This document shows, one piece after another, positions 35,001-46,029 of a DNA stretch of 64,000 nt. This DNA comes from Axinella damicornis (taxonomy: Eukaryota; Porifera; Demospongiae; Axinellida; Axinellidae). Location: the NCBI GenBank assembly GCA_963931865.1, contig OZ007510.1, forward strand, positions 9,458,993-9,522,992, read 5' to 3'. The position numbers were made by a program, and so were the translations under genes. The notes under the pieces were generated by a model that worked only from the letters and a program-made list of their open reading frames with translations, had not been told where the DNA came from and searched no databases. How positions within the stretch are numbered: position 1 is the stretch's first letter; each line of letters opens with the position of its first letter.

Positions 35001-38000
35001 TGTTACAGTATTGGACATAATGTCCATGGTTGTTGCTCAACCGTACACTAAGTTTCAAGGACTCCTCATCACGTCCATATAGTGTACGACCGTCGATGCA
35101 TGGGTCATGCACAAAGAGGCAGTTGAATTACCACACTGCATGCCTGGTGTAGTTGTTAGGGCAGACATACATGTATGGCTAACTGGTACTGTATATACAT
35201 TTATACATGTTGGCACACGGTATAGAGGCACAAACCGTATATACTGTGTTGTACTGTTAGCAGTAGAATTGGTGCACTTACTTTGGCTTGGATTTGCAGT
35301 TTAGTTCTGCTTGTGTGGAGGATTTGGTCTCCATGTACACTCAATAACACGAATCCGTGAGGAGAGAGGAAGACTGGAGGCAGACCGATCAGAAAGAAGA
35401 CAGCTGCATGTTTGTTTGGGCACAGGACAAAGAGTACACTAGTCACACACAGTTAATGGTACTCTGTTATCCTTTTTAAGTTAGCAGGGAACACCCCTTA
35501 AACGTAAGTGAAACCATTTATCTGTGCATCTAATTGTGGAAGTTAGTAAGTAAATTCATCACAACACCTACGTATTACAGTAGCAACACCTCCGCATTAT
35601 ATGTTGAAAATATTTTTTGAACACACCCTACTAACTCCCATGCACCCTTGTTTTGGTTAGTAGCATTTGCAGTAAGCAGCTTTGAGGTGAATCTTTTGGT
35701 TGGTCTTGGGCTTTGAGAAAAGCCATTCTCCAGTGTGTGTCAATGAAACTGTTGTGTATTTTCGGATGATGCCATTTCTTGCATTGATGATGTAGCTGTA
35801 GGTGCACACTGATATATTAGACCATACAGTTCTGTATACTGTTGTGCACATCAGGACTACAGCAATATAGACGGATGCTGTAATATATTATAGTTGTGCA
35901 ATCCGGTACAGACAATCTTGGGATGTACTTTAATATCTGTTTTATCTTTCGGTACCCATCTGTTACCAGGCTTTACTTGTGGCATGCACTATCTCTGTAA
36001 CTATGTAAACGTAACAAGATAATTCTTGATGGGAGTAGTAATGCCGCCCTTACGTCCACAACAGGTCACTTTCAGCTCTGTTTTTATGCACCTACATTTT
36101 GTGTCATACTTTCCAATTGCCTTGAAGGCTGGTCTGTTACCATCAAGTGTGAGTACCCTGGCTCCCTGCATCTTGGGATCATAGCTGACGATCTCCACCA
36201 GTTCAATTCGGGGGCAGAATGCAGAAATGAGATCATTGGAAAGAAGCATCTCAACCTATTGGAGTTGGTTGCCATGGGGTGGGTCTTTGTTAATATAATA
36301 CGAGAGCAGAATGGACCAATGGAGTAAGAGGAGGATGTAGTACCCAGCTCACCCCTTTTGAGATGATATGCTCAAGACGTTTGTCTGATAGCTCACTGCT
36401 GCACTGCAGGTGGGGAAAAAAACATCTTTCATAGTGGCTGGTGACAGAGTAGCTATCTGAGTATGTGACAGACCTCTGCTGTTCTGAATCCCACTAGCAT
36501 GACAACTGCTAGTGCTGTCCAGAATATGATGGATTTCTAACCTGTGGGGAGGGGAATAGGGATGCACTATTGACACTCTAGGTGCCAATGTTGAATCATT
36601 TTTTAAACTTGTAACTTAATGATGCAAGGACCTCGTTTGTCGGAGCCACCCTCAGGAGACCTGATGCCTGCTTGAGCTGTGAACTCTGGTGGAAAAGCAG
36701 GCCAGAGCAACACATAATGTGCAGAGACTGAACTGTTATTGTATGCACAGGTGTTTCGCTACTTACCAGTGTTCAGATAAAACTTTGAAGTTGCAACTAC
36801 TTTGGGGTCATGAATATAATAGTTTGAAAGCCCCACTAGCTTGTCCCTGTTTTTGCTATCGAGCTCTATCATTCTACGTTGGACAATGCAGTGGACATGC
36901 GCTCTACTTGTTAGAAGCAGCTTCTCCTTTCTGCATGACCACAACATCGATGTATCAACACTCAGTATTCAGTTCATTTATCTTGTAACTAACAGCAAAG
37001 CACTATGGACCCATTTTATGGTTTTGCCTAAGAAATAGGCAGCATCAGTCAATGGTTCATATCTGGCAAACTCAATATTATAGATTAGATTATAATAGTT
37101 TCCTGATTACTATAGCAAACAGTCTGGGACATAGTGAGACTGCTGAAGGAGTAGGAAATAATCGAAGCAAATAAATACTCAGCTAGCTAAGGCCGGTCGA
37201 TCGCATATTGATTGAGCAACGCCCACCCGGAAGTTTGCATAGTGGAAGTCGCAACTAATTGCTTTACGGTGGTTCCCCTAAATTTTAAACTTTTCTGCAA
37301 AGCATTTGTGTAGTACAACTCCCCCAGAGTATATGCTGCGTCAATACTCACCCTCGCCTTCCTGCGTCCTCCGTCCATTCTGCACACTGGAGCTCGCTTG
37401 CAGCGTGGTGCGGTAGGTAGCGAGCCAGGTCGTTCCCAGAGCTGGCGCTGCAGATGGCGTGTCGTGCTAGGCGTGCGTCGACTTCGCTCTTCCCCTTCGT
37501 GGGCGCGGTCCTGCCCCCGTAGGCATACAGCATCGTCCCTTCGTTTATATTGGTCTACTTAGCTAAACAAGCTAATCGAATATTGCGGCTCGTTTGCTCG
37601 GCCCAGAGCGGACAGAGATCGGTGAGGTGTGAAGATGACCGAGATTAGAGCTCCGTATTGCGTTATTCATTGAGTTTTTTTATTGTTTGCTTAAAGTTCA
37701 CATCCTGTTATTCTACAAGCATCGTTCACCCTGATTGGCCAACATCACTTTTTGTGATGCTGCATGACACAGACAGCCGCACAGTTGCGCGTGCTGTAGG
37801 CTTGGTAGGTTGGTCTAATTATAGCTGGAGCAATTTCCTATCTCTGAAACACTCTTCCTGCATAGTCTGTATGTATCTGAGCACTCAGCTCTAACAAGTC
37901 TTCAACCAACAAACAGCAAGAGCAAGCACCAATGTGCACATGTGGTTTTAGTCAGTGCAGTAGATCGATCTTGAAGGTTGGCTCAAGAAGCAGGTGAAGT

Positions 38001-39029
38001 TGAAGTGATCTTAGCTGCATCTATGTCTTCTGCGACTATTGAATCTCACAAAACATTCCACTTTTGTTAGAGTAGGCAAATTGGCGAGGACACTTAGCCC
38101 TTGTTCCCAACCTCCAGTTTGTGATTGCTTGCAGCAAGTGATCAAATTTTTTTTATTGAAACGGGTGGTTTCTAAGTTCTTAGTAGCATGGAGGAAGGTG
38201 ATGGTTGCTGGAATATTGACCAGGTTTTTGTAGCATAGCACAAAAGGGACATTTTACTGAAAGTGACTTTTCAGCCATTGAGCAACACATATAGACATAA
38301 CAGCACATATTGGTGCTGCTAGACCCTAGTCTCGTTCCCAGACCCAAACAACCCCAGCGAAGATGGCTTGCAGTATACTGCAAGCGATCTTCACTGGGAT
38401 TGTTTGGGTCTGGGAACGAGACTGCTGAAAGGTGGAACGGTGGGGTAAGCCCAACTACTTGTGCTGAATAACCATCCTGGAACAGTACATTATCATGGCA
38501 TTAAACGTACATCACACATTTCTATTTTACTGCAAATGCATAAAATTCAGATGGGTTGTCGTTGCATTGTTGACACGATTATGTCACAGGGTCGCAATTA
38601 TCTTACAGAAGCTAGGTAGTGCACATTGTCAAACACATTGTCCAACATAGGATGATAGAACTCTAGTATCTAGCCCAGCACAGAGACAAGACATTCAACT
38701 CACTATTACATTGCAAAATATAATTATGTTCAAATGGGATTGTCACTGTCGACACAATTATGTCGCAGAGTTGCAGGTCGCCGTGTTGGTACACTTTGGA
38801 AGTGGCAGATAAGTAACAGTCTGGATGTTGAAGCGGAACTGCTGGGCTCCCATCGTTGGCCTCCTTCGGGCCGGCTCGTACTCCAGGCTGCATGCAGGGC
38901 ACTGGTTTGGGTTGAAAGCCATCAGCAGAGCGTTGTCCGGAACATCTCGTGCAGGAAGCTCAAAGTAGTATTTATTCTGGGAGCACAGGTTGCTGGCAGA
39001 GATAGTACTGATATGCTGTGGATGTGTGT

Positions 39030-39074
<45 letters not shown>

Positions 39075-39083
39075 TGTGTGTGT

Positions 39084-39158
<75 letters not shown>

Positions 39159-42100
39159 TGTGTGTATGTGTATGTGTGTGTGTGTGTATTTGTGTGCGTA
39201 TGTGGTGTGCATGTGCATGACGGCAGTGGTATGAACAGAATAGATTCCTTGTTCAAAGGATTTATTTCTGCAGTAACCTCCTGGAATGGTTAATGAGCAC
39301 TTCTTACCTCTGCTATTACATGAGGGTGTTGGATGCAAATAACGTGCGTTCTGTTGGCGTTGACAAGCAGATACTTTGTTTGAACACCCAGCCCCTCCTT
39401 GGCCACCCAGAAGAACAGTTCTATGTATGTGGAAGAGAAATGTATTTCATGCAGTAGTAATATCTGCATCCCCACTGCTACACTGAGGAAAGGGTTAATG
39501 TCTGTTTTGAATGGACCGGTTTGTGTTCGCATACCTTCAGTTCCGAATTGATCCAGGTTGTCAACAAACTGCATAGCTCCGCTACTCTGATCGAGGGTCA
39601 GCACTACATTGCACACGGTGTTCTCGCCGCAGTTGCGGATCACACGCACCATCTGCACTTGAGGCTCAGGGAAACACCCCAATGCTTGCTGCCAGTACGT
39701 GCTCTGGAAGTCGAAAAGCTATGTGTTTGTTTGTGGTGGAGAGATGTATGTACGTGGACATGTAACAATGTCTTTGAAGTGGAACGTGATTAGTCTCGTT
39801 CCCAGACCTTTCATCCAGTGTGTATATGACAGCAGTCTACACTGGGGTTGGTTTGGGTCTGGGACCGAGACTAGGACGAGACTAGGACATGATGTACTAC
39901 TACAGTACATACTGGCCATCCTGCGCATAAATATCTATAGAGATCAGACAACTTACTGCCTCTAGCAGGATGGTGCAAATGGTGGGGTGATGCTCTGTTG
40001 GCACATGGTCCTGCAGGGAAATCAGTGTGATCAAGACATATCATGTGTGTAACTAAGATCATAATACGTATATAAGTGAGACAGTTCATGGGCTTACTTC
40101 TATAGCACACTGAGGCAGTGGAGCTCTGATTTCCAGACTGATCATGTTCCCTTTTTTCTCCTTGGCCTGAAGGAGGGAACGGCGATAGCTAAGTAGTTTT
40201 TTACCACTATTAATGCCGAACTCCTGTCTTCTTACCGGCTTGCCATGCTCCTGACTTGGCTTGCTGCTGACACAGCCCATGTTGCTGCACACGTGGAGAG
40301 GTCACCAGAGGGAGTATCAGAAGGTCTACTCTTACACCTAGCAAGTGTGGAGGAGTCGGGTCTTATATAGTACCCTGCCGAGAGATCTGATGTCATTAAA
40401 CATAATCATTATGTCGTAACGTCCTTTGTAGTATGTGTTACATGCTCATTTGTTTTGACGCAGTGAACATTCATGAGCAATATAAGAATATCTCACTGCA
40501 GCAGCTAAGGTAGTCCGTTTGATGTATTGCAACACATGTCTGGGTTGCTGATTTGTCGTGCTGTAGAACACATTCATGATTGGCGGTAATGTCTGGTATT
40601 GACTTGATTTTCTCAAAAGCAGGAAATTGCGTAGTTTGATATTTGGATTTCGGCATTGGAATTCACTCAGCTGTAACTGATCTTCTTTCAGTGTACCTGC
40701 TGGGTATTGCATGTTGCTGTAACGATGTGGTAGTGTTTCATGTGTAGTGGGGAAGTGCATACCGAAAGCAGTCACTCCACCTGTGGGAGGTATCACTTTG
40801 TAAGTAGAGTTTCCATACCAACGGACAAGATTCATTTCCCGGGAGGTGAATAATCTGCCAGTGTGTTCCCACGAAGTTTGGTGCTCTTGTTTGCCTTGTG
40901 CTGGTGTGCCTTCGTACTTTTACCTTGTCCGAATTAGTGCTGCCTGTCATCTTCTTTACGCACGGTCTTGATCCCCATGCCGACCGGCATACTTTCATCA
41001 GATAAAGTGCCAGTTGAACTTTTTCATAGATTGGTTTGGCATACTATTTGAGTTGATTGGAGCCCATAATGAGGTTATGCGCTCCTGAAATTATTCAGAA
41101 AACACTTCAACAATCAAATTTGTTGTTGTTGTAGACATCAATTCCCATTGGTCACAATATCTCCATAGCAACCAGTTGCTCCTGTTAACTGGTTGGTGTG
41201 AAGGTCTACATTTTTTCCTAGACCAGTAGTAATAGACAAGCAGTTGATGCAATTATCTGTAACTGCAATTCACATAATATACTTTTGTACCCATTCACAC
41301 ATCCAGCATCTACATTGCCATGCTCTGTGCATTCCTGCTTGGATTTGGAGATGCCTGCTTCAACACCCAGGTCAGTGACTTCACTTTTCCCTACCCCAAC
41401 CCCCGTAATAATTATGCCTGCTAGTACAATGCAAACGTCTCTATTACAGGGACTCCTAAAATGTGTCCTGATTGTAAATTAGGGAGGTGTCTTCATTTTA
41501 AGGGGGTGAATAATGCACATTTATATCGGAACTTGGGACTTGTTCAAGTCTCCCAATTAGGGAGGTGCCCTTATTCATAGGTGTCTTTTAAGAGGGTTCC
41601 ACTGTCTGCTATTGTTGCCGTTTGGCTTCATGTACCTGAGTAGCGCTGTTAGTCTTCATGTCTCCTGGTGTTAAAGTATACCTTCCTTTCATACCAAGTG
41701 TGTCGGAGTAGGGTCATGAGATTGTTGTCAATGGTCAGATATTCAGCGGTTAGAGTTGGAGGGTGGATATAGTAATGAATTCATCTCTCTAATGAAAGCC
41801 AACAGCTGGGTGCTTGACCTTGAGAATCAGGAATGATGGGCACGAAAATCCATAGCAGTGCTACACACAGTTTCATATTGCATGGCATCATTGTAGGAGG
41901 CTCTACACATATATGTAGCCTGGTAGGCGGGTCTATGCGTACATCTAGCCTTGAAACTTGGTTTATCTGCCTTTCAGTCATATTTATGCACACTTTGGCT
42001 AAGGTTTTGTTACGTAACCCTACAATTGTTGGGGAAACGTCTGACCAGACCTACACACCTTGGGTCAACTGAAGAACACAATCGATGGGACTGAAATGTT

Positions 42101-45100
42101 AGATACAGGTACAACATGTGGTGAGTGTAATATCACGCTATGGCAATTGCGAGCAGATACTCCACAATGCCGTCCCATGCATATTACAGAAACGGCAATG
42201 AAGACATACGCATGTCAACCATATTTTATGTAATAGATAGTGGAATTTCATTGCACGTTCCTCCATCAATAAATCTAGTGATCACTAGCTTGCTTTGTTA
42301 CTGAGCTACTCTAGCGTTAATCTCGTGAGGCAAGCAGTAAGTCCCAGTGCTGTGGCACACAACTGGCAGCAGTATCCACCATGTACCAATGGCACATCTC
42401 TGATGGTCATATTTGGGGGGCCTCATTTGCACTGTCACAATGATGCTATTGCTGAACTGAATACCCCACCCACCCCACCCACAATCGTTGTAGTGTGCTA
42501 AATCCATTATGGTGTTCTACGTGATACTTGGTTCATTTTACCACCCAGACCACTCACAGTCACTTGTACCGGTATGACCACTTGTCTCATTTGCTTCCCT
42601 CAGATCTACTCCATCATTGGAGGGCTGTACCCCACTGATGACCAGAGCGCCCCCGCCATGGCACTGTTCAAATTCTTCCAGGTGCGGTTGTGTTGGAAGT
42701 GTGGCTTCTGCTCTCAGAAAGGGCTCATAATTCAATCAGTTTTTGGTATCAGGTCAGGAAGACGAGGGGAGGGGCGGGTATAGCCATACTGCAAGCGATG
42801 GGAAGCTGGGTGGGGCTTGGGAACGAGGCTAGGAAGAGTGCCTTAAGGTCACTATTATTTGCATGTACATTAATTGAGTACAGCTGTAAAACTGCCTACA
42901 AAGCAGCCTGGGAATGAGGCTAGCTGTATATACATTAAGGTTACAGGCGCCGTGTGAAATGTATTGGGAAATGTATACTTAAGCTCGCTAACCAAGAATC
43001 TCTGGTACGAAGAGCGTGAGCAACTTGATTCTGGTGGTGGAGGTGCGCTGTCACAAGGTGCAGGGCATGACGGAAGCTTTTACCGATACGCTGTATAGCC
43101 TTGCAAAAACGAGCAGTTCAGTTCACCAAAAAGCCGTATTTACCGCTTTTCTCGAGCGAGACAGCAGATAAATTTGCCAGGGATTATACTATCGAAAAAG
43201 CTTCCGTCATGCCCTGCACCTTGTGACAGCGCACCTCCACCGCCAGAATCAAGTTGCTCACGCTCTTCGTACTTGAGATTTTTGGTTAGCGAGCTTAAGT
43301 ATACATTTCCCACTACATTCCACACGGCGCGCGCAAGAGTATCCCGTAACCTTAATTGAGTACAGCTGTAAAACTGCCTACAAAGCAGCCTGGGAATGAG
43401 GCTAGCTGTATAGTACGAGCTGGTGGATGCAATCGGAGTCTATCCATGAGGTGAGAGTAATACATCCGAGCCATCGTCCTGAAAGTGAGCATTCCCGACC
43501 TGTTACACTAGCCTACCGGCCAGCAGCAAGTTGCTGTTTGAACAGATTCTGAGAATCGGTATTATTCTATTAGCTAGTTAAATTAATGCCCGCTAAATCG
43601 TCTATAAGTTAAATCTGCTAACTTTAATAATAGTGACCTTAAGGTAGGAGTATGATGTGCTCACGCAAAAATCATTTCCACAGTAGTTGCGTTGCACGTA
43701 GCATATGTACCACGTTATGATGGTATGTTGAGCAGCCAAGCGTGGTGACTTTCAAGACATCGTCACTGCTGGGAGAAACATTCCCTTCAGCTTCTTCGGT
43801 GCTGAAGACTTTCACGAGACATACTGTAGAGTCCTCCACAAATCATAGCCAACTCACAAAGCAATGAACATGCAGTGTGACTTCGTTCAAACGAAACTGA
43901 AAGCATCGATCTGTTGCAACACTAACAGAACATTGTCTTCCACATGAATAGTACTACTTTCATTCTGTCAAGTCCATTGTATGACATCATGTAGATTCGC
44001 CACACACAATTGACTCCTTCCTATCACTTCCTGTCATGTGAATTACTTATGGTACTTAGTTAGTAGAATATTCACTGTAGGTGTGTCGGATGGGTTATTC
44101 CTCATCGTCCCAGTACGACAAAACTTACTCGACATAAAGTGTACCTAGTCAACATGCACAGTGAATATACCTTCATTGTAGTTCTCACTGGAGCTGCAGT
44201 GAGCTGGCTAATGTCCCAGCAGCTGCTCTTGATGACCAATTCCAGACCCACAATTTTTATTTTTGGTTACAAAAATTAAGCATGTGATGAGTATACTTCC
44301 GATGCACTTTGTGCAGCTGCGTACACAAATATCCCAGTTTATCAAAGCCCTTCAACTGTTGGCATTCATCTTAGCATGTGTGTGCAGTAGTTAAAACCTA
44401 ATGAGCTTAGCTCATACACTGTGTTCTACTGGTGATAATGTTGTCAGTGTCAATCTGAATACCTTCTGTTACATGTACCTGTTGCTCTCCTCTGTTGTAG
44501 TCCTTGGCTGCATTTGTGGGATTCCTGACCTCAGCCAACATTGACCTCAAGTGGCAACTCGTCGTGTTGGTACGTTGTGTGCCACCACATTGGAAGCCAA
44601 TGCTGAATGAGTCACAGTGTTCCTAGTCGTAATGTTCAGCTCACTTAGAGTGGCATTTACAAAAGGTAGTTACAGTACAATTGGACGCAATCTCAAGATT
44701 CACCGCACCATCTCGAGATTGACACGCAGTTTCCGGACTCTAAGAATGCTGAACACAATCTCAATATTACACAAATTCCATGTATATATATCTTGTATGC
44801 CATGCTGTAAATCACTTGCAGCTCTTAAAAGGGTAGTACAGGAAATGAGGCCAATGTCTAGCCTCATTCTCAGTCCCCGACGAAAAGCTGGGTAGGGCCT
44901 GGGCGCAATCTCAAGATTCACTGCACCATCTTGAGATTGACACACAATTTCCGGACTCTGAGAATGCTGAACACAACCATGTATACGCATGCCATGCTGT
45001 AAATCACTTGCAGCTCTTAGTTTGCATGTCGTTGCATCGTGTTAGGGTAGTACAGGAGATGAGGCCAATGTCTAGCCTCATTCCCAGTCCCCGACGTGGC

Positions 45101-45342
45101 TGGGTGGGGCCTGGGAACGAGGCTAGCCGGTGTCATAACAGATCCAGTGTAGATCTCGTCTGACTGACTGTCGATGACCGACATGTACATACTCCCTCTG
45201 TGTACAGGCTGTACTGGGTGTAGTTGGCACTATCGGTTTTGCCACTGTTGAATGGCGGCACTACAAGGTTCCATCACTGGTGAATGAGGAGAGGAGCAGG
45301 CGGGAAAAACCACCCATCACCACAGATAGCTACAGCCACTGA
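19809..45342 (+). CDS. MFSD11: MFSD11/UNC93-like major facilitator transporter
   Basis: Seventeen exons found: 19809-19913, 22114-22182, 25353-25460, 25930-26009, 26602-26698, 26793-26875, 27488-27588, 29183-29208, 29328-29413, 30060-30125, 30594-30638, 32824-32895, 33211-33394, 41307-41370, 42604-42681, 44501-44569, 45208-45342. Phases close except between exons 2 and 3, where a small exon (3n+2 nt) around the family's GYTS motif is missing from my model. About 490 residues; human MFSD11 has 449. Diagnostic stretches are NIILLGLGFMLLFSAFQT, VLWTAQGQLLIQNSS, FWSGVYGTVIG, GLFVGIGEILGGGIFGILG, GRDPVVLLGM and LGFGDACFNTQ. The protein is a 12-helix membrane protein of the UNC93 branch of the MFS; substrate unknown. 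Intron 13 (33395-41306) hosts antisense genes, and other introns hold large tandem arrays. Confidence 0.92.
20520..20745. repeat. 42-bp tandem repeat, about 5 copies
   Basis: Unit contains GCGTAGTCTCAGAGCCTGCC and ends GGTGCAGGTGAGGATA. In MFSD11 intron 1. Each unit carries a donor-like CAG|GTGAGG. The left flank has a run of C at about 20430-20448. Confidence 0.85.
21279..21627 (+). repeat. C-rich polypyrimidine tract
   Basis: About 350 bp made almost only of C and T (CCCCCTCCC words), in MFSD11 intron 1, about 490 bp before exon 2. Sense strand is the pyrimidine strand. Open frames on it are compositional artefacts. Confidence 0.95.
24393..24960. mobile_element. MITE-like element with TACCGTAGATC termini and internal reading frame
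   Basis: Starts TACCGTAGATCTGGAAA and ends TTTCCGGATCTACGGTA; subterminal AATTTTCGTCG motifs are also inverted. Inside, a frame of about 60 codons (ATG near 24536 to 24727, +) encodes ALLRYQKPVDGVPDPGRSL. This recalls a short PVDGLPDP-type leader that I associate with repeat-encoded proteins in sponges and cnidarians; that association is from memory. In MFSD11 intron 2. Confidence 0.65.
25194..25352 (+). repeat. CT-rich tract abutting MFSD11 exon 3
   Basis: About 160 bp, mostly TCC/CCT words with few purines, ending in CCCCTGCAG, the acceptor of exon 3 at 25353. Confidence 0.85.
25455..25740 (+). repeat. Repeated copies of an exon-end plus splice donor
   Basis: The end of MFSD11 exon 3 and its donor (TTTCTCTATGT|GTAAGC) occur again at about 25475, 25618, 25650 and 25701 within intron 3, some with the preceding GGG or GGT and following CCTCATCTG. 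Each copy is a usable-looking donor. A hairpin-family element (25488-25602) lies among them. Confidence 0.85.
26130..26290 (+). repeat. Duplicate of exon 4 3' end with donor
   Basis: The sequence TTCATTCTGGGGACAGCTGG with donor GTACGTTTGCTGTACC, which ends MFSD11 exon 4 at 26009, recurs at about 26130-26165. It is followed by a second copy of the next 100 bp, including a short inverted repeat around CACTTCTCTC. Tandem duplication unit about 150 bp. Confidence 0.85.
27319..27486 (+). repeat. CT-rich tract abutting MFSD11 exon 7
   Basis: About 165 bp of CCCTCCCC/GTTCCTCTCC repeats running into CTCCCAG, the acceptor for exon 7 (27488). Pyrimidine strand is the sense strand. Confidence 0.92.
27612..28975. 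repeat. 15-bp minisatellite, about 90 copies
   Basis: Unit GGCTAGGTCTATCAC with frequent AGCT, TGAC or TGGC variants and occasional insertions of 4 or 8 bp (GGTCCATCTATCAC). It lies in MFSD11 intron 7, starting about 25 bp after exon 7. Because the unit is five codons with no stop, long frames appear in several registers; none is a gene. Confidence 0.97.
30661..31203. repeat. 141-bp tandem repeat, about 4 copies, each with a hairpin
   Basis: Unit starts at 30661, 30802, 30943 and 31084. Each contains an acceptor-like TGTTGTTGTTGCAG and then an inverted repeat, GTCTCGTTCCCAGGCTCTTG with its complement. In MFSD11 intron 11, 23 bp after exon 11. A fifth, partial hairpin copy follows at 31204-31260. 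Confidence 0.95.
31978..32012 (+). repeat. Poly(C) run
   Basis: About 35 consecutive C in MFSD11 intron 11. No function evident; assembly length may be unreliable. Confidence 0.9.
34440..35403 (-). CDS. Doubtful exons of an unknown antisense gene
   Basis: Three coding-looking blocks on the minus strand: 35282-35403 (hydrophobic, LPPVFLSPHGFVLLSVHGDQ, flanked by CATGCAG and GTAAGT), about 34960-35112 (CIDGRTLYGRDEESLKLSV), and 34440-34733 (ending KCYARFHVKQVAHVPFPC, stop at 34440). The middle block has no in-frame acceptor and is preceded by a stop in its frame, so this is either a decayed gene, an unusual splice, or alternative 3' exons of the gene at 35657-37533. An alternative donor of that gene at 36054 would join 35403 in phase. 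Function unknown. The last block resembles the C-terminal exon of the gene at 38758-40280 (aromatic-rich strand followed by P-x-P-C). Confidence 0.35.
35657..37533 (-). CDS. Unknown protein nested in MFSD11 intron 13
   Basis: Six exons (37352-37533, 36767-36930, 36632-36660, 36353-36403, 36092-36255, 35657-35795) join in phase to give 242 residues with GT-AG introns throughout. The N-terminus (MLYAYGGRTAPTKGKSE) has no signal peptide. The middle is mixed alpha/beta with SNYYIHDPKVVATSKFYL and VEIVSYDPKMQGARVLTLDG; the end is basic with HLKAAYCKCY. I recognise no family. It is transcribed opposite to the host gene. The start is the first ATG after an upstream region with several stops. Real-gene status rests on six in-phase exons, not on homology. 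A longer form of exon 5 (to 36054) is possible. Confidence 0.65.
38327..38423. repeat. Hairpin element, 97 bp
   Basis: Near-perfect inverted repeat with ends TAGTCTCGTTCCCAGACCC; arms continue through CAATCCCAGTGAAGATCG-type sequence to a centre at TGCAGTATACTGCA. One of the longest well-preserved members of the family. In MFSD11 intron 13, between the two nested genes. Confidence 0.92.
38758..40280 (-). CDS. Unknown, probably acylated protein nested in MFSD11 intron 13
   Basis: Five exons (40098-40280, 39957-40010, 39535-39703, 39308-39420, 38758-39015) join in phase to give 258 residues. The protein begins MGCVSSKPS; Gly2 with Cys3 and Ser6 fits an N-myristoylation plus palmitoylation signal, predicting attachment to the inner face of a membrane. 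A basic linker follows, then a beta-rich domain with many Cys (VIRNCGENTVCNVVLTLDQ, LFFWVAKEGLGVQTKYLLV, FNPNQCPACSLEYEPARRR). No family recognised and no catalytic motif seen. Intron 4 is mostly a CA microsatellite that runs to the acceptor of the last exon. Real-gene status rests on in-phase splicing and codon-like composition. Confidence 0.7.
39021..39200. repeat. (TG)n microsatellite at a 3' splice site
   Basis: About 180 bp of TG with TATG interruptions. On the sense strand of the nested gene at 38758-40280 it is (CA)n and ends CATCCACAG, the acceptor of the last exon (39015). Confidence 0.96.
39791..39873. repeat. Hairpin element, 83 bp
   Basis: Ends TAGTCTCGTTCCCAGACC and GGTCTGGGACCGAGACTA. 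In intron 2 of the nested gene at 38758-40280. Confidence 0.85.
40281..41306. other. Part of MFSD11 intron 13 without supported gene
   Basis: Upstream of the nested gene start. Minus-strand open frames at about 40446-40998 lack a family match or clear splice sites. The promoter of the nested gene presumably lies here. No repeats of note. Confidence 0.35.
42841..43644. mobile_element. Composite foldback element with nested inverted and direct repeats
   Basis: Three layers are visible. The outermost ends 42841-42859 and 43626-43644 are a 19-bp perfect inverted repeat (CCTTAAGGTCACTATTATT). Inside, 42871-42930 and 43353-43412 are identical 60-bp direct repeats. Between them, about 42937-43083 and 43194-43345 form a long, slightly diverged inverted repeat (GTCATGCCCTGCACCTTGTG in the right arm). 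No credible coding sequence. In MFSD11 intron 15. Confidence 0.88.
44686..45124. repeat. About 219-bp tandem duplication in MFSD11 intron 16
   Basis: GCAATCTCAAGATTCAC at 44686 recurs at 44905, followed by parallel sequence through TTTCCGGACTCT and TGAACACAA to a CAGTCCCCGACG-containing hairpin in each copy (about 44860 and 45075). Copies have diverged by indels. Confidence 0.8.
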
Positions 45343-46029
45343 TAGGTGGCATTTCTGATCTGCTTTTCTTCTTCACTGTACACGTTCCTATAGTTACTGT
45401 AAATGGACCACATGAAGAACACTGTATTGGTAGCATATTGTTATTATTCTGCATTGTTATCAAATGTACAGAAGTAAAGTCATTCAGGAAATGTAACCTA
45501 GCTTGATAAACAGATAGCTTGTTTCAAAGTCCATTTATGCCAATAAGGACAAAAACATATCCCCCACCCCCTCCCCGTGCAGTGCCAATCCGGCCAATTG
45601 ATCCCAGACATGGCCTCACCCTAGGCTTCAGGTATAATATCATTCACCAGCTGCTTTTTAGCATGCCTCACCCAGCTGCATGCATGGGCCTTGCAGCCAG
45701 GATATCATGAACTGCTATTCATGCAATGCCAAAGATATGATTTCAAAGTTCATGGCTCTTATATATCTGATATAGTTCCCATGCCTAGCGCTGTTTTCAT
45801 GGAAGCTACCCTATAATAAACCATGTATTGAAACTGAAGAACAGAAAACAGGGTAGGCCTGGGAACGAGGATATATATGTCTCTATAGCAACTGCATGCA
45901 AAAATCAATTAAAGGAAGTCAAAGAACTATGACCCTGCTGTACAGTCATGATAGAAGGAGGACAACCAATGGTTCAAAGGTTCATTCAGCAAACTGCAGT
46001 TGTATAATTTTATGGAAGTTTCTCCATTG
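45343..46029. other. Intergenic gap between convergent MFSD11 and ALG1
   Basis: About 690 bp holding the 3' untranslated regions of both genes. I see no canonical AATAAA close to either stop codon and no other gene. Confidence 0.4.

Noticed and set aside
40446..40998. Minus-strand frames of 129 and 86 residues
   Set aside because: No family, no consistent splice partners, two frames competing over the same bases.
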